Source: Dendrobium chrysotoxum
Lineage: Eukaryota > Streptophyta > Magnoliopsida > Asparagales > Orchidaceae
Assembly: GCA_019925795.1 (NCBI GenBank)
Contig: CM034309.1
Location: forward strand, 29,010,729-29,074,728
Length of the DNA stretch: 64,000 nt
Direction: 5' to 3'
A program made the translations under genes and the position numbers. The notes under the pieces were generated by a model. That model worked only from the letters and a program-made list of their open reading frames with translations, had not been told where the DNA came from and searched no databases. Below, one piece after another: positions 21,670 to 34,680 of the stretch (positions are counted from its first letter, which is position 1; the number at the start of each line of letters is the position of its first letter).

Positions 21670-24285
21670 ATTATATTAAATAAATAAACTCAATAAATAA
21701 AGATTCTAGATATATTATAAAATATTGAAAGGGTAATTCAATTTTAATTAAATATAATTATAAAATATGATAATAAAAATAAAGTAAAAACTATATTGAA
21801 TATGATGGACACTTAGCTTTATAAGTAACTTGATTATAATATTTCACTACACATAAGCTAGTAACTATCTTGTGCCACATCATCTCTTCACTCATGAATG
21901 GGGGTAGCAAGTCCATGCTATTTATTTCATCTAGAATCCCCTAGTTTTTCTCATTTCTAATTGGATATATATTTTCTTCATATGCACCCATCCATGCTTC
22001 CTACATATAATATTTGAGCATAAACTATAGTAATTGTCCCTTTTGCCCAAAGCTGCAGCCAATACATTTTGGCATGGGAGACCTCTCATTAAAGTTTCTA
22101 CATGCATGTCATCTCATTTAAATTAGGATTATCTTTAAGATTACCATCAAGAACATACATATTAAATTGATTGATGAGGTGGCTTTAGTGTTTATTGTAA
22201 TGGTGTGTCTATCAAAGAAATATTTTTGCATTGTGTGGTTAATAAACTCCAACAAAGTAGTGATTGGATAGGATTGTACATATTTGATAACCTTATTGAA
22301 GTTCGAAATACAAGATTTCATCAAATTGACTCGATTCTTATGGAAGATAGCACAAGCTCACCTCTTAAAGCTAACATTTTTCTATTGATAGGCAAATTAT
22401 AACTAGGTTCTTCACCCGTATTTTGTCAAACTACCTATAAAACGCAATACTTCGGTAACTTTTGGAAACCAAGTGATATTCCTCTTGAAAATTATTCATT
22501 TTGAACAACAGCATGACCTTCATTAGAACATTATGAGTGCAAGCTCCATGAATGCTTCATATTAATGCTTATTTTATAACTATTTGTTTTGGGGCTCCCA
22601 ACTATTTACCTTGAAATTGGGGTTATCATTATTTTTAATGGTTAGTAAATGGATTGATATTTGAAGATGAAATAACGTCATAGAAAGAGTGATGTTTAGC
22701 ATAATAACTGTCTTGTAGCATATATTAAGAAAGAAATATTTGACTTAATTCACAATAAAATTTTAATATAACATTATGACCCAAAAAAAATACAAAGGTT
22801 AAAATTATTATTTAATTTATCAATTATAATGAAATACAAGATTTTACTTTAAATTATGTCTTATATATTTTTTATTTCTTATATTTAATTATTTATATGA
22901 TAAGATAATATCAATTAATTAAAATAATATATTAATAATAATTAAAAGCATAAAGTACTGTATGAATAATTACAAAATTTTATGATTAAATTTAAAATTT
23001 GTGATGATCCCAATAGAGAAGTCTATCCACTTGTATAAAGTAGAAAGATAACACCCATATCATTTAAAATTTTCATATTCATAGGTTAAAAGCTCTATTC
23101 TTTCTATTTATTTCATCATCCACTTTCATAAATACATATCACTAAAATTTTATATGTTTATACATATAATATTTAAATAATTATATTTACTAAGATAACA
23201 TCATAATATCAAATTTATATAAAAAATAAGCATGGAAAAATGTATATTTTATTTAAAATCACTATTAATAATATTTTGATGTGATTTAAAAATTTAGACT
23301 TTATTTGAATAAATTATTAATAACTTAGATGTTAAATATATAAATAACATAAGAAAAATGAATTGGGTTAGATAATCCTAAATTTGATCAGAATAAAGTT
23401 TAAATTTATTTTAAAATTAATATAATATAAAATTCATCTAAAATTTTTTTAAAAAATAAAAAATTCAACCTGGTTAACTTTTATTCAGAACTTTCTGCAG
23501 AAAATTTTTTTCTTTCTCAACTACCTTTCATTAACTTCCTCAAAATTAGAGAACACAAATTAAATATTTATTATGAAAAATATCAAATAATAATATCATA
23601 TCAATATATAATTTCTATATATAAATATATATCAAAACTTAAAGAAGTCATAGTGATATTTTTTCTGACATTTAAAAATTTGAATGACAGTTAGAGTAAA
23701 AAAAAATGTTAAATATATAAATAATTAAAATTTTTAGAAGACATTGGTGTAAATCTCACTATAAAATAAAGCTTTACATGTTTATATGTACATTTTTTTT
23801 TTGTAAGAACTCTCAATCATAGAGGTTTGCTATCTGCATTGATCATTTCTATAATTCTATTAGCTTCATGAGAACATAACCACATAAGCATTATCTGAAT
23901 GGAATATTGTTTGATTAGTAAAAATTCCAAATCTCACAGAACAAATATATTCAAAAATTCAAATGAAACAAACTAAACAAACAACTACTATAGACACCCA
24001 ACCACATGCACTCCACTTCTACTCCAAAATAAAAATTAAAAAAAAATCAAATCAGAATATCTTGAGCCAAATTAAGATGAAAATAGCTTTTCTTTTTCAA
24101 AATTTTAATTTTTTTTTTCAATGAGATTCACAGAAGAATTGATGGATAAAGAAATTGTTCTTCATCCCAATTTGACTCAGAGTACTCTGCCCTAAATTTT
24201 GTATCATATCCAAATCCCGATCTGTTACTTGTTTAATACACCAATTTCCTTGAAACTTTAAGTACTTACTAAAATCCTCTCCAAA
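21670..24285. other. AT-rich intergenic DNA 3' of the BEL1-like gene
   Basis: No gene supported. About 22700-23800 is extremely AT-rich. The 3' UTR of the minus-strand homeobox gene should occupy the right end; no clear polyadenylation signal was assigned. Confidence 0.5.
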
Positions 24286-27200
24286 TTAAGCCCAGCCGGC
24301 TCTCTGCCCGCCCAGGTCTTGCAGTAATTGACCTCTCATCAAGCTCCTGTAAGTAGGCTTCTGCGCCTCGCCGTCGATCTTGGCGAATTGCTGATTATGC
24401 GCCGGCGAAAACGAGAAGCCACCACCGCCGTCGCGGCCGTTACCACCATTGTGATGCTGCAAGCCAAGCGTTAGGGAGACTCCATTGCCGCTGTAGCTTT
24501 GGCCGCTGCATTCGCTATAGGAAGAGAAATCGAAGTCCGCCACACCGAAATGCTCTGTTCTCTGCACCTGATTTTGGTAGTTGTGGAAGCTTCTCTGATT
24601 CGAATGGTCTCCGCGATCGGCGTTGATGATGGAGGTGAGGGAATCCGGGTCGGTGAGCAGTTCGGCCGGCTCTTTGGGATCAGTGGAGAAGCTAGGGTTA
24701 GGGTTCCGGTTGTCTTGTTGGGCTGGGCCGGTTGGGTTTTTAAGTTCGTCCTCCTTCGTTTCTTCCAAGTATATCTCTTCGATCATTGGCTTCCATAGCC
24801 TCACCCTTGCGTTGATGAACCAATTGGTAACCTGCAAGTAGAAGTACTGTTTTTAGCTTGTTGCAATTTCGTGAAGGCCATTTTTAGTTTTTTTTTTTTT
24901 TTTTTTGAATTAAGACTAATGCTGCGTATTTCAAATTTTTTTAATAAAAATTTGATAAACTATCATAATAAAAAATAATTTATTATTTCGCAAAATTACA
25001 ACTCTATTATTATCTCATATTGAACCATTTGAATCGTGTTATAAATTATTATTATTTAAAATATAAATTTTTTTGAGAAATTTAGGTCAACTAAAGGAAA
25101 TTCATACAAATCACATACGTAAGATTCGAATCTAAGACTTCTTATTATAGTCAAAACTCCTAACCAACAGACCAAAGTGAGCTGCATTGTTCATAACTTT
25201 TTATTTTGTGATGATTCAATTTATATCTCGAAGAGAAAAATAATTAAAAATTCAAGTTGAATTGACCTCGAGCTCGAGTCAACCGAGTCAATCTTGACTA
25301 TAACTCGAGCTCAGCTAGATGAATTAAGCCGTGGCTCAACTTTAAAATCGGTGATTGAGCTTGAATAAATTAAGCTCATAGTAAGATCAAGCTTGAGCTC
25401 GATTAAGAGCTCTACTTGATTAACAACTAATCGTGTGGCTTATATAGATTAATGAATAAATTTGTTAAAAAAATTTTAAGATATCAATTTTTTTAATCAA
25501 ATTATTCTTCATGAATTAGCTCAATGAGTCATAGAGTTAAGTTGGGTCGAGCTAGCACTCTAAGCCTGTATGTGGGAACATCAAAAGTCACACGACTCTG
25601 AGTAAATGGCTTAGTTTCTCTCCTACTAAGCATGGAGATTGAACAACTAAGAAGTCGAGTACCATACATCTAATATATGCCAGCTAAGGCTTCGTTTGGG
25701 ACAGCTTGTTTGTTTCTTTTTAAAACAACTTTCTAGTACAAAAAATAAATTTTTTGTACTAAAAAACTGTTTTGAGAAGCAATAAGAAAGCCGTCCCAAA
25801 TGAAGCCTAAGTCGTGATTCTTTATTTCATTGGGCTCATCAAATAAATCATAATATACTGATTATGAGTTTGTTTAAAACGGAGTTAAAATGAACTCAAA
25901 GATAATTTCTGACACTTTTGACCTAATATTTGGGTACTTTTAGAGTAAAACGCTACATTAAAATGTGTGCTTGATTAGATAAATTTATTGGTAGCATATC
26001 AGTTTCCCCTTAAATTTTAATATTAAAATCAATGAGTCCAAAAATAATCAAGACCTCAAAAATCTTGGAACATAAATTCAAAAAGTTGAGAAAAGTTCAA
26101 AGTTTGATCACTCTTTGGATGTCTATATGGTCTTTCTATTAGCTAGGTTAATGAAACAATTTATTCAACATAGATCATAAATTTACCATTTAATAAAGCC
26201 TACACATCTTTTAACATAAAAATTGTAAATTAATTTGGCTTAAAATTCTTCAAAATTTTGAAAAACTTAATTGAAGCCCTAAAGTAATATATGCATTGAT
26301 ATGAAATGCCTAAAGGCTTATTATTATATGATACATATAAATGCACAATGTAAAAAGGGGAAGAGAAGATTGCCCAACTCCATCAACCAAGAGATCAAAT
26401 CCATCCAATTTCATCTGGGGGTAATATTACCTTTCTAAAAGTTAGTTGTTGATCTAAATCCAACATCATGAATTTATATCACTTTACCAAAGCCTATAAG
26501 TTTCATCTCATTCTTAAAGACATTTGAAGGGTTTAGTCTTCTCTTTGGAGTAAATTCTAAAAAAATCGTAGTTTCTCTGAAATACAGTCTATCACCTATC
26601 ACACTATAATTTGATTTTTGCATATATTCCAAAATCATAACATTATGGGAGATATTTCTTCGTTGATTACAAACTAGAATCTATAGTAACTTGTGCATTT
26701 ATTGTAATTGGTCAATTTTTTTATGTAGGGTTATTTCTATTCTCTTAAAAGTATTCATAATTTTTATTATAGTAGTTCATTTTAAGATTTTTGGAGTGGT
26801 TGTCGGTGTCTTCTATTTTTTTTCTTGACAAATAATTTATGAAATAAAATTCCTTTTTTTTCGCTCTTCTTCTTATTATTGCTTCCATATTTTTATACAT
26901 CCAATCATATTAATTATATGAATTTTAATGACTTCTTTTAATATCTTAATGAAGGAAAAATATTTTTGTTGAGTTATTGAACCTAATTTCTTGCTCTAAA
27001 ATTTTTTAAAAAGCAAGGCAATGCTAATTTTTATTTTAAGAAAATTTATTTCGCTTGAGACATTAGGATGGACTGATTTGACAATTTATGGAAGTCTACA
27101 ATAAATGGAAAAATAATATAGTTTTTAGGATTTAAATTATGTATTAGACAGATGTCATGACAACCTTTATTATAATATCAAAATTTTTCCAATTTAATTC

Positions 27201-30200
27201 TTGATTATTAACATAAACTCCAATTCTTTTGAGTGATATGTGTAGGCATGCATATTTGTTAGCCTGGTTAGAGAGAATTCTTTCTAAAAGAACATGATGA
27301 TTTTTTGCAGTAAACTCTTCTTTTTTTTGTTAAGAATTTGGCTTAACAAGTAATAAAATGATCCATGATTCTCTAAATTGGATATTTCATTTAATAAATA
27401 TTGATTTTTAAAAGAAATTGTGTGTTGCTCCTTAGCTTCAAAAAAATTATTGTCATGCTTTAATAGAAATACTTTTTTGAATGTCAATCAGATTATAGTA
27501 TTGGAGGTGATAACCCGTATCTCACCTTTGTATAAGAGTGAATAGAAATTTTTTAGGATTTATCCTTTTGAGAAGACTAAACCTTTTAGAAGTCTTTGAA
27601 ATTGACATGAAACCTATATATTTTGTTAAAGTGATATAACTTCATGTTGTTGCAGCTAGATATTTTATCAAATTTTGGCAAGTTAATATTGCCCTTAGTT
27701 GAAGTAGAGTGGATTTGATCCCTTAGTTGATGGAGTTGGACAATCTTTTCTTCCCCTTTCTACATCTTGCTTTTCTATAACTCATATAATAATAAACTTT
27801 TATAGGGAATCTTCTAGATAATGATAATTGCATGTCCTCTTGAGATCCATATATTATAGATCGAGCTCTCCTAGGTGTCTTTAGATAATTATCATTTAAT
27901 ATATCTTTGTGCTTTCTTTGGAACTTATGAATAAAGAGATTTTTGTTTATTGCATGCACTCGAAGAATACATGCAATGATTGGTCATGCTAGAGAATTTT
28001 TATTAATGAAGGTGGATGTAGAGATAAGGCCTCAGCCTATAGTAGAAGATAATTGCTTAGGTATCTTCAAGTTGGTAGTCTCATATCTATAATAGAGGAA
28101 GATTGAATCTAATAATATTTTGATATGATGGCCCTCACTAATAAGATTTGTATAGAAAACATAGAATATAAATATATATATGAGATTCCTCCATATAACA
28201 AATGTATATAGTCTTCAAAGAAGAACTAGGAACAACTTCATTAATAGAGTTCCTTTAGTTAGGAGGTGAGCAAGCGACAATTTGACCTTATTGCATGAAA
28301 GGGTTCTTCAAAGGATAGAACCTTCCTGAGTAATTACTAGTGGGGACCCTATTTAACTCTTAGTTTTCTCCAAAGATTCTAAATTAGCATTCCCTATGTG
28401 CTTTTTTAGATAAGTTGAGACCTTATATAACACTTGCTCTCATGGGTTCCTTATAGAGAGGGCCCTCTCTAATATTAGGTGCTTTTTTAGTTATTTAAAT
28501 TGATGCACCTTTCATAACCTTTTAGATATTTTTAGAAATTATTTATTATTTATTTAATCTCTTTGGGTCTATATATTATGAAGCCATCTTAAACAAGTTT
28601 TATGAAGAATCCTAACTAATACTAGATACTCTCTAAGCGTCTAAATGGTGTGGCCTTCACATGATTTTTTAAATTATGGAGTTCCCATAAGAATTATAAG
28701 CATAAATAAGATTTTCTTGAAAATTCCTTATAGAATTTCTCCTAGCTATATGTAGGAAGCTTTGAAATTTTTATAGTTTAGTCAAAATTTCCTTTAACTA
28801 TAACGAGGCTTGAATACTAACATGGACATTCTCTTGTACTTCAAACTGCATAGAATCTCGAACTAGTTTTGTCAATAACAAATATAACCACCTTAGCCTT
28901 TTTATGCTACTTTCAATGAAGAGAGGTTGCCTTGAGTTGTTAATGGATGGTAGTGTGAAGGAGTTGCTTGGCTACAATCGTGCTTGGAAAGTTTATGTGA
29001 ATACCCTTTTGAAGTTACAATCGAGGTGGTTCCTAATCGTGACAATTTATAGTATGATAAATTAATGTATATTAGAATATTCACATTGGTGAAGAAAAAA
29101 CACATAATCTTAACATTATAAGAAAAATCCTGCATGCATATAGAAAAGTTAGGAGAAGTATATATGAGACGCAAGATCTCTTATGTATGTGTAAAGTTTT
29201 GAAAGGAGAAAATATCATAGATCCTAGCTCATTTGAAATATTTTGATTAATATAAATTAAAGTTTGTGAGGGATGCCCTTCTCATAATTAGAGAAGAAGT
29301 TAATAAAATTTAATAGATATAAACCATCAAAAATGAATTATATGGTTGTATCAGGAAAGTTCTTGATATGTTAGTATTGTCATCAAGTGATGATGGATGA
29401 TTGGTTTGGTTAAAGATCTAATGACATTAAAAATGAGTTTCAAATATTGATGGTTGGACATTGGCCATTGCCTAGTGCTGAGCAATGAACGAAGAATAAT
29501 GATAAAAGTTGAGTGATTGTAAGTCATTAGCTTAGCAATTTTTCTACTACGAGGGACATTCGGGTGACTTGCATGGTGACTGTCAGACGTTGATTGCCGA
29601 CAGACATTAGACATCAATCATTAGCAGACATCAAATGATGGCAGACAAGATCGTCGGGAGTTAGTTGAAGTGGGTGTCATCATGGTTGCTCCTCATATGG
29701 ATGAAAAGACTAGCTAGCTAGCTATGCAAACAGAAAATGAGAGTCAAATTTGAAGTTTTGATGGAATCAAATGTTGGAAAAATTATTCTGTGCGGATGCC
29801 GAACGCGACTCTACATCCGAAGACCAATTAGAATGAGCCACGTCAGCAATACCGAGCGTGGTGCCAAGCACTACCGAGCCGCGGTACCGACGTGGCTCAT
29901 TTTGATTGGTCTTTAGACGGTGTTCGGCATCCGCACAGAATAGTTTCTCCAAATGTTAACCCCTATATGCATCGGATAATGATTGGCGGGATATGATAGA
30001 AGTCAAAATGACAGTAGATGATCTATCCAGTTATTTCCTTGATGGAAGAGAAGGGCAGGTGAACCATAAGATAAATGATACTGAAAAACAAGTCTTATAC
30101 ATCAACTCTGAATAATCTGATCATGATCCATTTTTATTTTCTTCCGTGAAGAACTGAGTTTCTTTGCCTTGAATATGTTACTTTCCCAATAAGAAATTTT

Positions 30201-33200
30201 GACAAGATCAAATCCCGGTTGTTTTCTTTCGCGATTCATCAAGCAATTACAGTCACACAAGTGGCATTGCTCATTTTCTTAAGTTTGTAACGTACTCATT
30301 TAAAACATTTAAGAAAATGGTGCACAGGTAAGAATAAAAAAATTAATGCTGACATGCTCTGAAAGAGAAGTCTATGACGTCGACGTACCTGGTTTCTGGA
30401 GAGCCCGGTTTGCCTCGCTAATATATGCTTATCAACATCGCTCGGGTACCTGCAAGTAGTCATCTTTAATTCATTATTTCATCGGTATTTACTAAAACTG
30501 TACTGTGCAGTTGCAGCAGAAAGCGAGTAATTAATATTTCCTCAAGCCATATATATCGTAAATACAAGAAAATATGAAGGATTTCACCGCATATTAAACC
30601 AGCGACTCTTCTTTCCTTTAGTTTTCACGGGAGAAATTGAGGTTTCATTTCAGATTATATTTATCATTATTTTTTTTACTGTTTTTAGAATATTTTTTAA
30701 CTAAAAAGATACTATAGAAAGTAATAAAAAATTATCTCATATAAATTCTAAAATTTTATTTGGTACAGCTTTTTAGTGTGTTCTAAAACTATTTTTTAGT
30801 ATAAAAATTATTAATTCTAAATTTTTTGTATTAAAAATAGTTTTAAAAAACAGTAAGAAATTTGATGCAGACGAATCCTAAATTAAAGCTTCATTTGGGA
30901 CGACTTTCTTAATAGTTTTTAAATCAATTTTTTAGTATAAAATTAAAATTTAGTAAAAAAACTGTCACAAATAAAGCCTAAATAGCTAACTGTTGCCATA
31001 TAAATATAAATCGAGGTGAAGATGCTGCGTCAATACAATAAATGTAGTGTCCTGCTTTTATATTTATATAATTAAGAGGAATGCCTTTGTGTGAACAAAG
31101 CTTGCCATATTTTTATATGTAACTATATTTATGGCGCATCTAATACATACACAGGCAGATAAAATGTCATTATCATATCTTTTATAAATTAAAAAAATAA
31201 AGATAATTTTGAAAAAATATATGGACTCCAAGTGCATTCCTATTGTAAATAATTGAGTATTTATTTAAGAAACAACTCACCCAACAGCCACCCAAATATG
31301 TAGTGATCATTCATTAATTGAGAAAAAAAAATTATGTCAAATATCATAATATTAGAGGGGACTTGAAGTTTTTTTTTTTTTTTTGAGATTAATGAAATAT
31401 ATATTATGAATTTCAGATTAAATTTAATAATTTTTAAATTTATTAAAATATAATAGTATGATTTTTATCATAGCACAATCCATACGCATCTGATTGTGAG
31501 TATGAATAGCATGGATCAATCAATGTAGATGGTGCCATTGTATACTTTTGCAAATGAGGGTTGTTGAGTGGTCCCTTGTTTTAGTTAAATATGATTAACT
31601 AACATTATTTTTTTGAAATTGTGAAATCACTTGAGTAAAAAGAAGTTAAACTCTTAAAATATCGAGATATCTTTTGATGTAATGGCCGAATATCATTAAG
31701 AAACTCCACAGCTAAGTATGTTCATCCCGAAAAAATCTTGAGATGGGCGATCTTCTGAGAAGTTGAACTAATAGGACAAAACCGTAAGGCCCTTAAGTCA
31801 AAATGTATAATATCTCGATAGTTAGGAGTTTGAATTGTTACAGAAATGATGAATGAAAAGTTTGAAAGCATATGATTTCAAATTTACACCTTTTTTGAAT
31901 AATAGCAAAACCACAAATCACTGTAGTAATTAAACCGTTTAATTATTAAATTCCATTCGGCCTTTTCTTTAAAATTCTACTTATAACATTAATTGAATGC
32001 TTAAAAAGAACTAATTTCATGCATCACTAATTACACTTGTATTTTGGATGGGATATGTATATATATATATGGGCTTAAAACCCATTAAATTTATTCTATA
32101 TTTTGTAAAAGATATAAAAAATTTAAATTATATTAATCTCAAAATAAATATAATAATTTTTAAGTCCATGCATGCATCATAAAAATGTCCTCATCAAATT
32201 AAAATTTTCCCCTCATTTACTAATTAGTTTCAATTAACATAGTACTATTACTAAATAATAACAAGTAAGAATAAAACAAGAACTAACGCGCATGAATATT
32301 TTTTTAATTACCCTCTCCCAAAACTTATTTCCCGAGTGCAAAAACCTATTAATCTGCATCAATTGAAAAAGAAATCTTTCAGTACTTACGGGTGTAGAAA
32401 ATGCTCGAAGAGCCAAGCACGAAGAATGGAAACCGAGCGCTCAGGAAGGCCTCGCTGAGGCCGCCATGGCTGCTGATCCATAAAAATCCCTCCTTGTTGA
32501 AACGCCTTCTGCTGTCTAACGCAGAACTGGTCGATCAGCTTCAGCCTCGGCGTCTCCCCTCTGCTTATTCCTCGCGCTGCAATTGGATCTCTCTCTGCTA
32601 TCGCCTTCCTCGTTGCCTGCATTTGCTCTACAATACCATCTCTCAAGCTTCGGAAATGCCTCGACATAGCCTTCGACGCCAGTGCAAGATACACCGTCGC
32701 CGCACCTTCGCCGGCTGCCGATTCGAACGACGAAGCCACCGCTGTCATTTGCTCGCAGTATTTTTTGTACTTCCCGTCCACCTTTTGCCATGAAGCCATA
32801 ATTGATAGGTTATGATACTAACTAAGTAGTTATTAAAACTGATCTTAATAAAAAATAGTGATGAAAAAAACATTCCTTACTAGCACTTTCTATGAGGAAT
32901 TCTTACAAGTTATGAACTTATGATTTTCTCATTGAAATGATTAACAGCAAGTAAATTAATATATAATTTAAAGTTAATAAAAATATATAGTTTTTTAGGA
33001 TGAGACTAATTTTCGATTGATTAATTATAAATTCAGCATTGAAAAATTACTCATCTATATACATAGAATAAGGTAAAATAAAAGAGAGAGCAAAATAAAG
33101 ATAGGATAGAGGGTGTTAATCAGTTGAGTTGAGCTTGGTCACCCTTGATTTGAGCTTGAGCTTGATTAATTTTTGAGTTCAAATTCGAGCTTAATTCAAG

Positions 33201-34647
33201 AAATTTTACTCAACACACGAGCAGAGTGTTGCTTTTCATCTTCCAAGGTTTGTTGTATTCCAAAATGATTCAATTAGGACAATAGGAGCAATGAACCCGA
33301 GATGCAAAATCTTCGACCTAGAAGGTTGCTCATGTTTTCTACACATACCTAGGAGGATGCAAAATTTTCGATGATGCGTATCGATGGAGTCGAGCTCTTC
33401 TGACGAAAGTTGAGTACGATGTAGAACATCCTAGTTATAGCTTACCTTAGGAATAGTTTATTTAGTTTGTTATATGTTTTCTAGAAGGTTCTATGAATAG
33501 CTTATAAATATAGCTATTGTGCTAGGGAGGAGGGATAAAGAATATGATATTTGGAGCTTTTAAGCTTGTGTTGGTTTCTTAGTTTTGTATCCCTTCTAGC
33601 AGATTCATTTCTTCCACCGATCAACTGCATCAGTTAGGGATGACACAAGTATGGCCGATTAACTCATCTAGTTCAACTCGTGTGATGTTTATCTGATCAA
33701 GCCTAATAAGCTAACTCACAAGTATATTTGACTACACTCCTAATAATGATAAGAAATGTTATTTTTAAAATAGAATTTTCTTTTATTTTTAATATTTAAA
33801 AATTCAAGCAAGAAGTTCTCATCTATCTAAAACATAAGACTCTTGGTTGAGAGGTTTTACTCCTCTTTCTATAATTTTAAATATTAAAAAAAACGAATAA
33901 TCGCATGCCACTCAATCTGTGATAGAACTAACAAAATCTTTTTAAGATATTTTGCATGAGATTTACATTAAGAATTAAAAAAAGTATTATTATATTCCTT
34001 TTAAATTGCTTTTATTGATAAAATATCAAAAGATAAAATAAAATTTTCAGGCCTTTATTCAAAATGATATGTTTATAATATCTATGTAGATTTCTAAAAT
34101 CATTATTTGAGTATTTATATTGTTCTTTATATGATTTGACTAATAATTTCCTCACCAAAATATTCAAAACTTGGAATACACATATGACATACTAGAAATT
34201 ATATAGTTCAGGGTTCGTTTGCAATAGTTTTCTTCCTGCTTCCTAAAATAGTTTTCTAGCTAAAAAATTTATAGTTGATGAAATTTTTGTATTAAAAAAT
34301 TGTTTTAAAAAGCATTAAAAAAGCTGTCACAAATGAAATCTCAATCTATCAATCATGTAATGGAAAATGTTCCTATATCTCATATGCACTCATGGTGTTG
34401 TATTTTTTAGTGAATAAAGCAAGAAGAAATCCACAATATGAACATTTTAATCAATTTTATTATTTATCTTGGAATGCATCTTATTCAGATCAAGTCATAA
34501 TATAAAATTCATAAAGATATTAAATTTCATGTTTTTATATATTTATTTATTTCTCCTACCCTTTAATCAATGAAATAAGTGGGTTGGTAAATCTGTACTA
34601 TAAATGCAAACATGAAATTTATTTTTAAATCAAAATTTAAATAAGTC

Positions 34648-34680
<33 letters not shown>

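Larger units (their letters stand above)
24832..30388 (-). other. Intron 3 of the BEL1-like gene (5557 bp), interrupting the homeobox
   Basis: It separates the residues ending GLSRNQ from VTNWFIN, splitting the homeodomain just before the recognition helix. Donor GTACGT (30388-30383) and acceptor TTGCAG (24837-24832) are clear. It contains a SINE-like copy, a Tourist-like MITE and another MITE. No exon-like or protein-domain sequence was found in the rest. Confidence 0.85.
30450..32389 (-). other. Intron 2 of the BEL1-like gene (1940 bp)
   Basis: Donor GTAAGT at 32389-32384 and acceptor TTGCAG at 30455-30450. It contains a Tourist-like MITE (30887-30978), an older relative of it at about 30765-30875, and a solo LTR with 5S rRNA-like sequence (31620-31842). 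Confidence 0.88.

Noticed and set aside
25255..25570. GAGCTCGAG-rich stretch in BEL1-like intron 3 as a discrete transposon
   Set aside because: It resembles subterminal repeat DNA and shares words with 33115-33235, but no ends, inverted termini or target duplication could be fixed.
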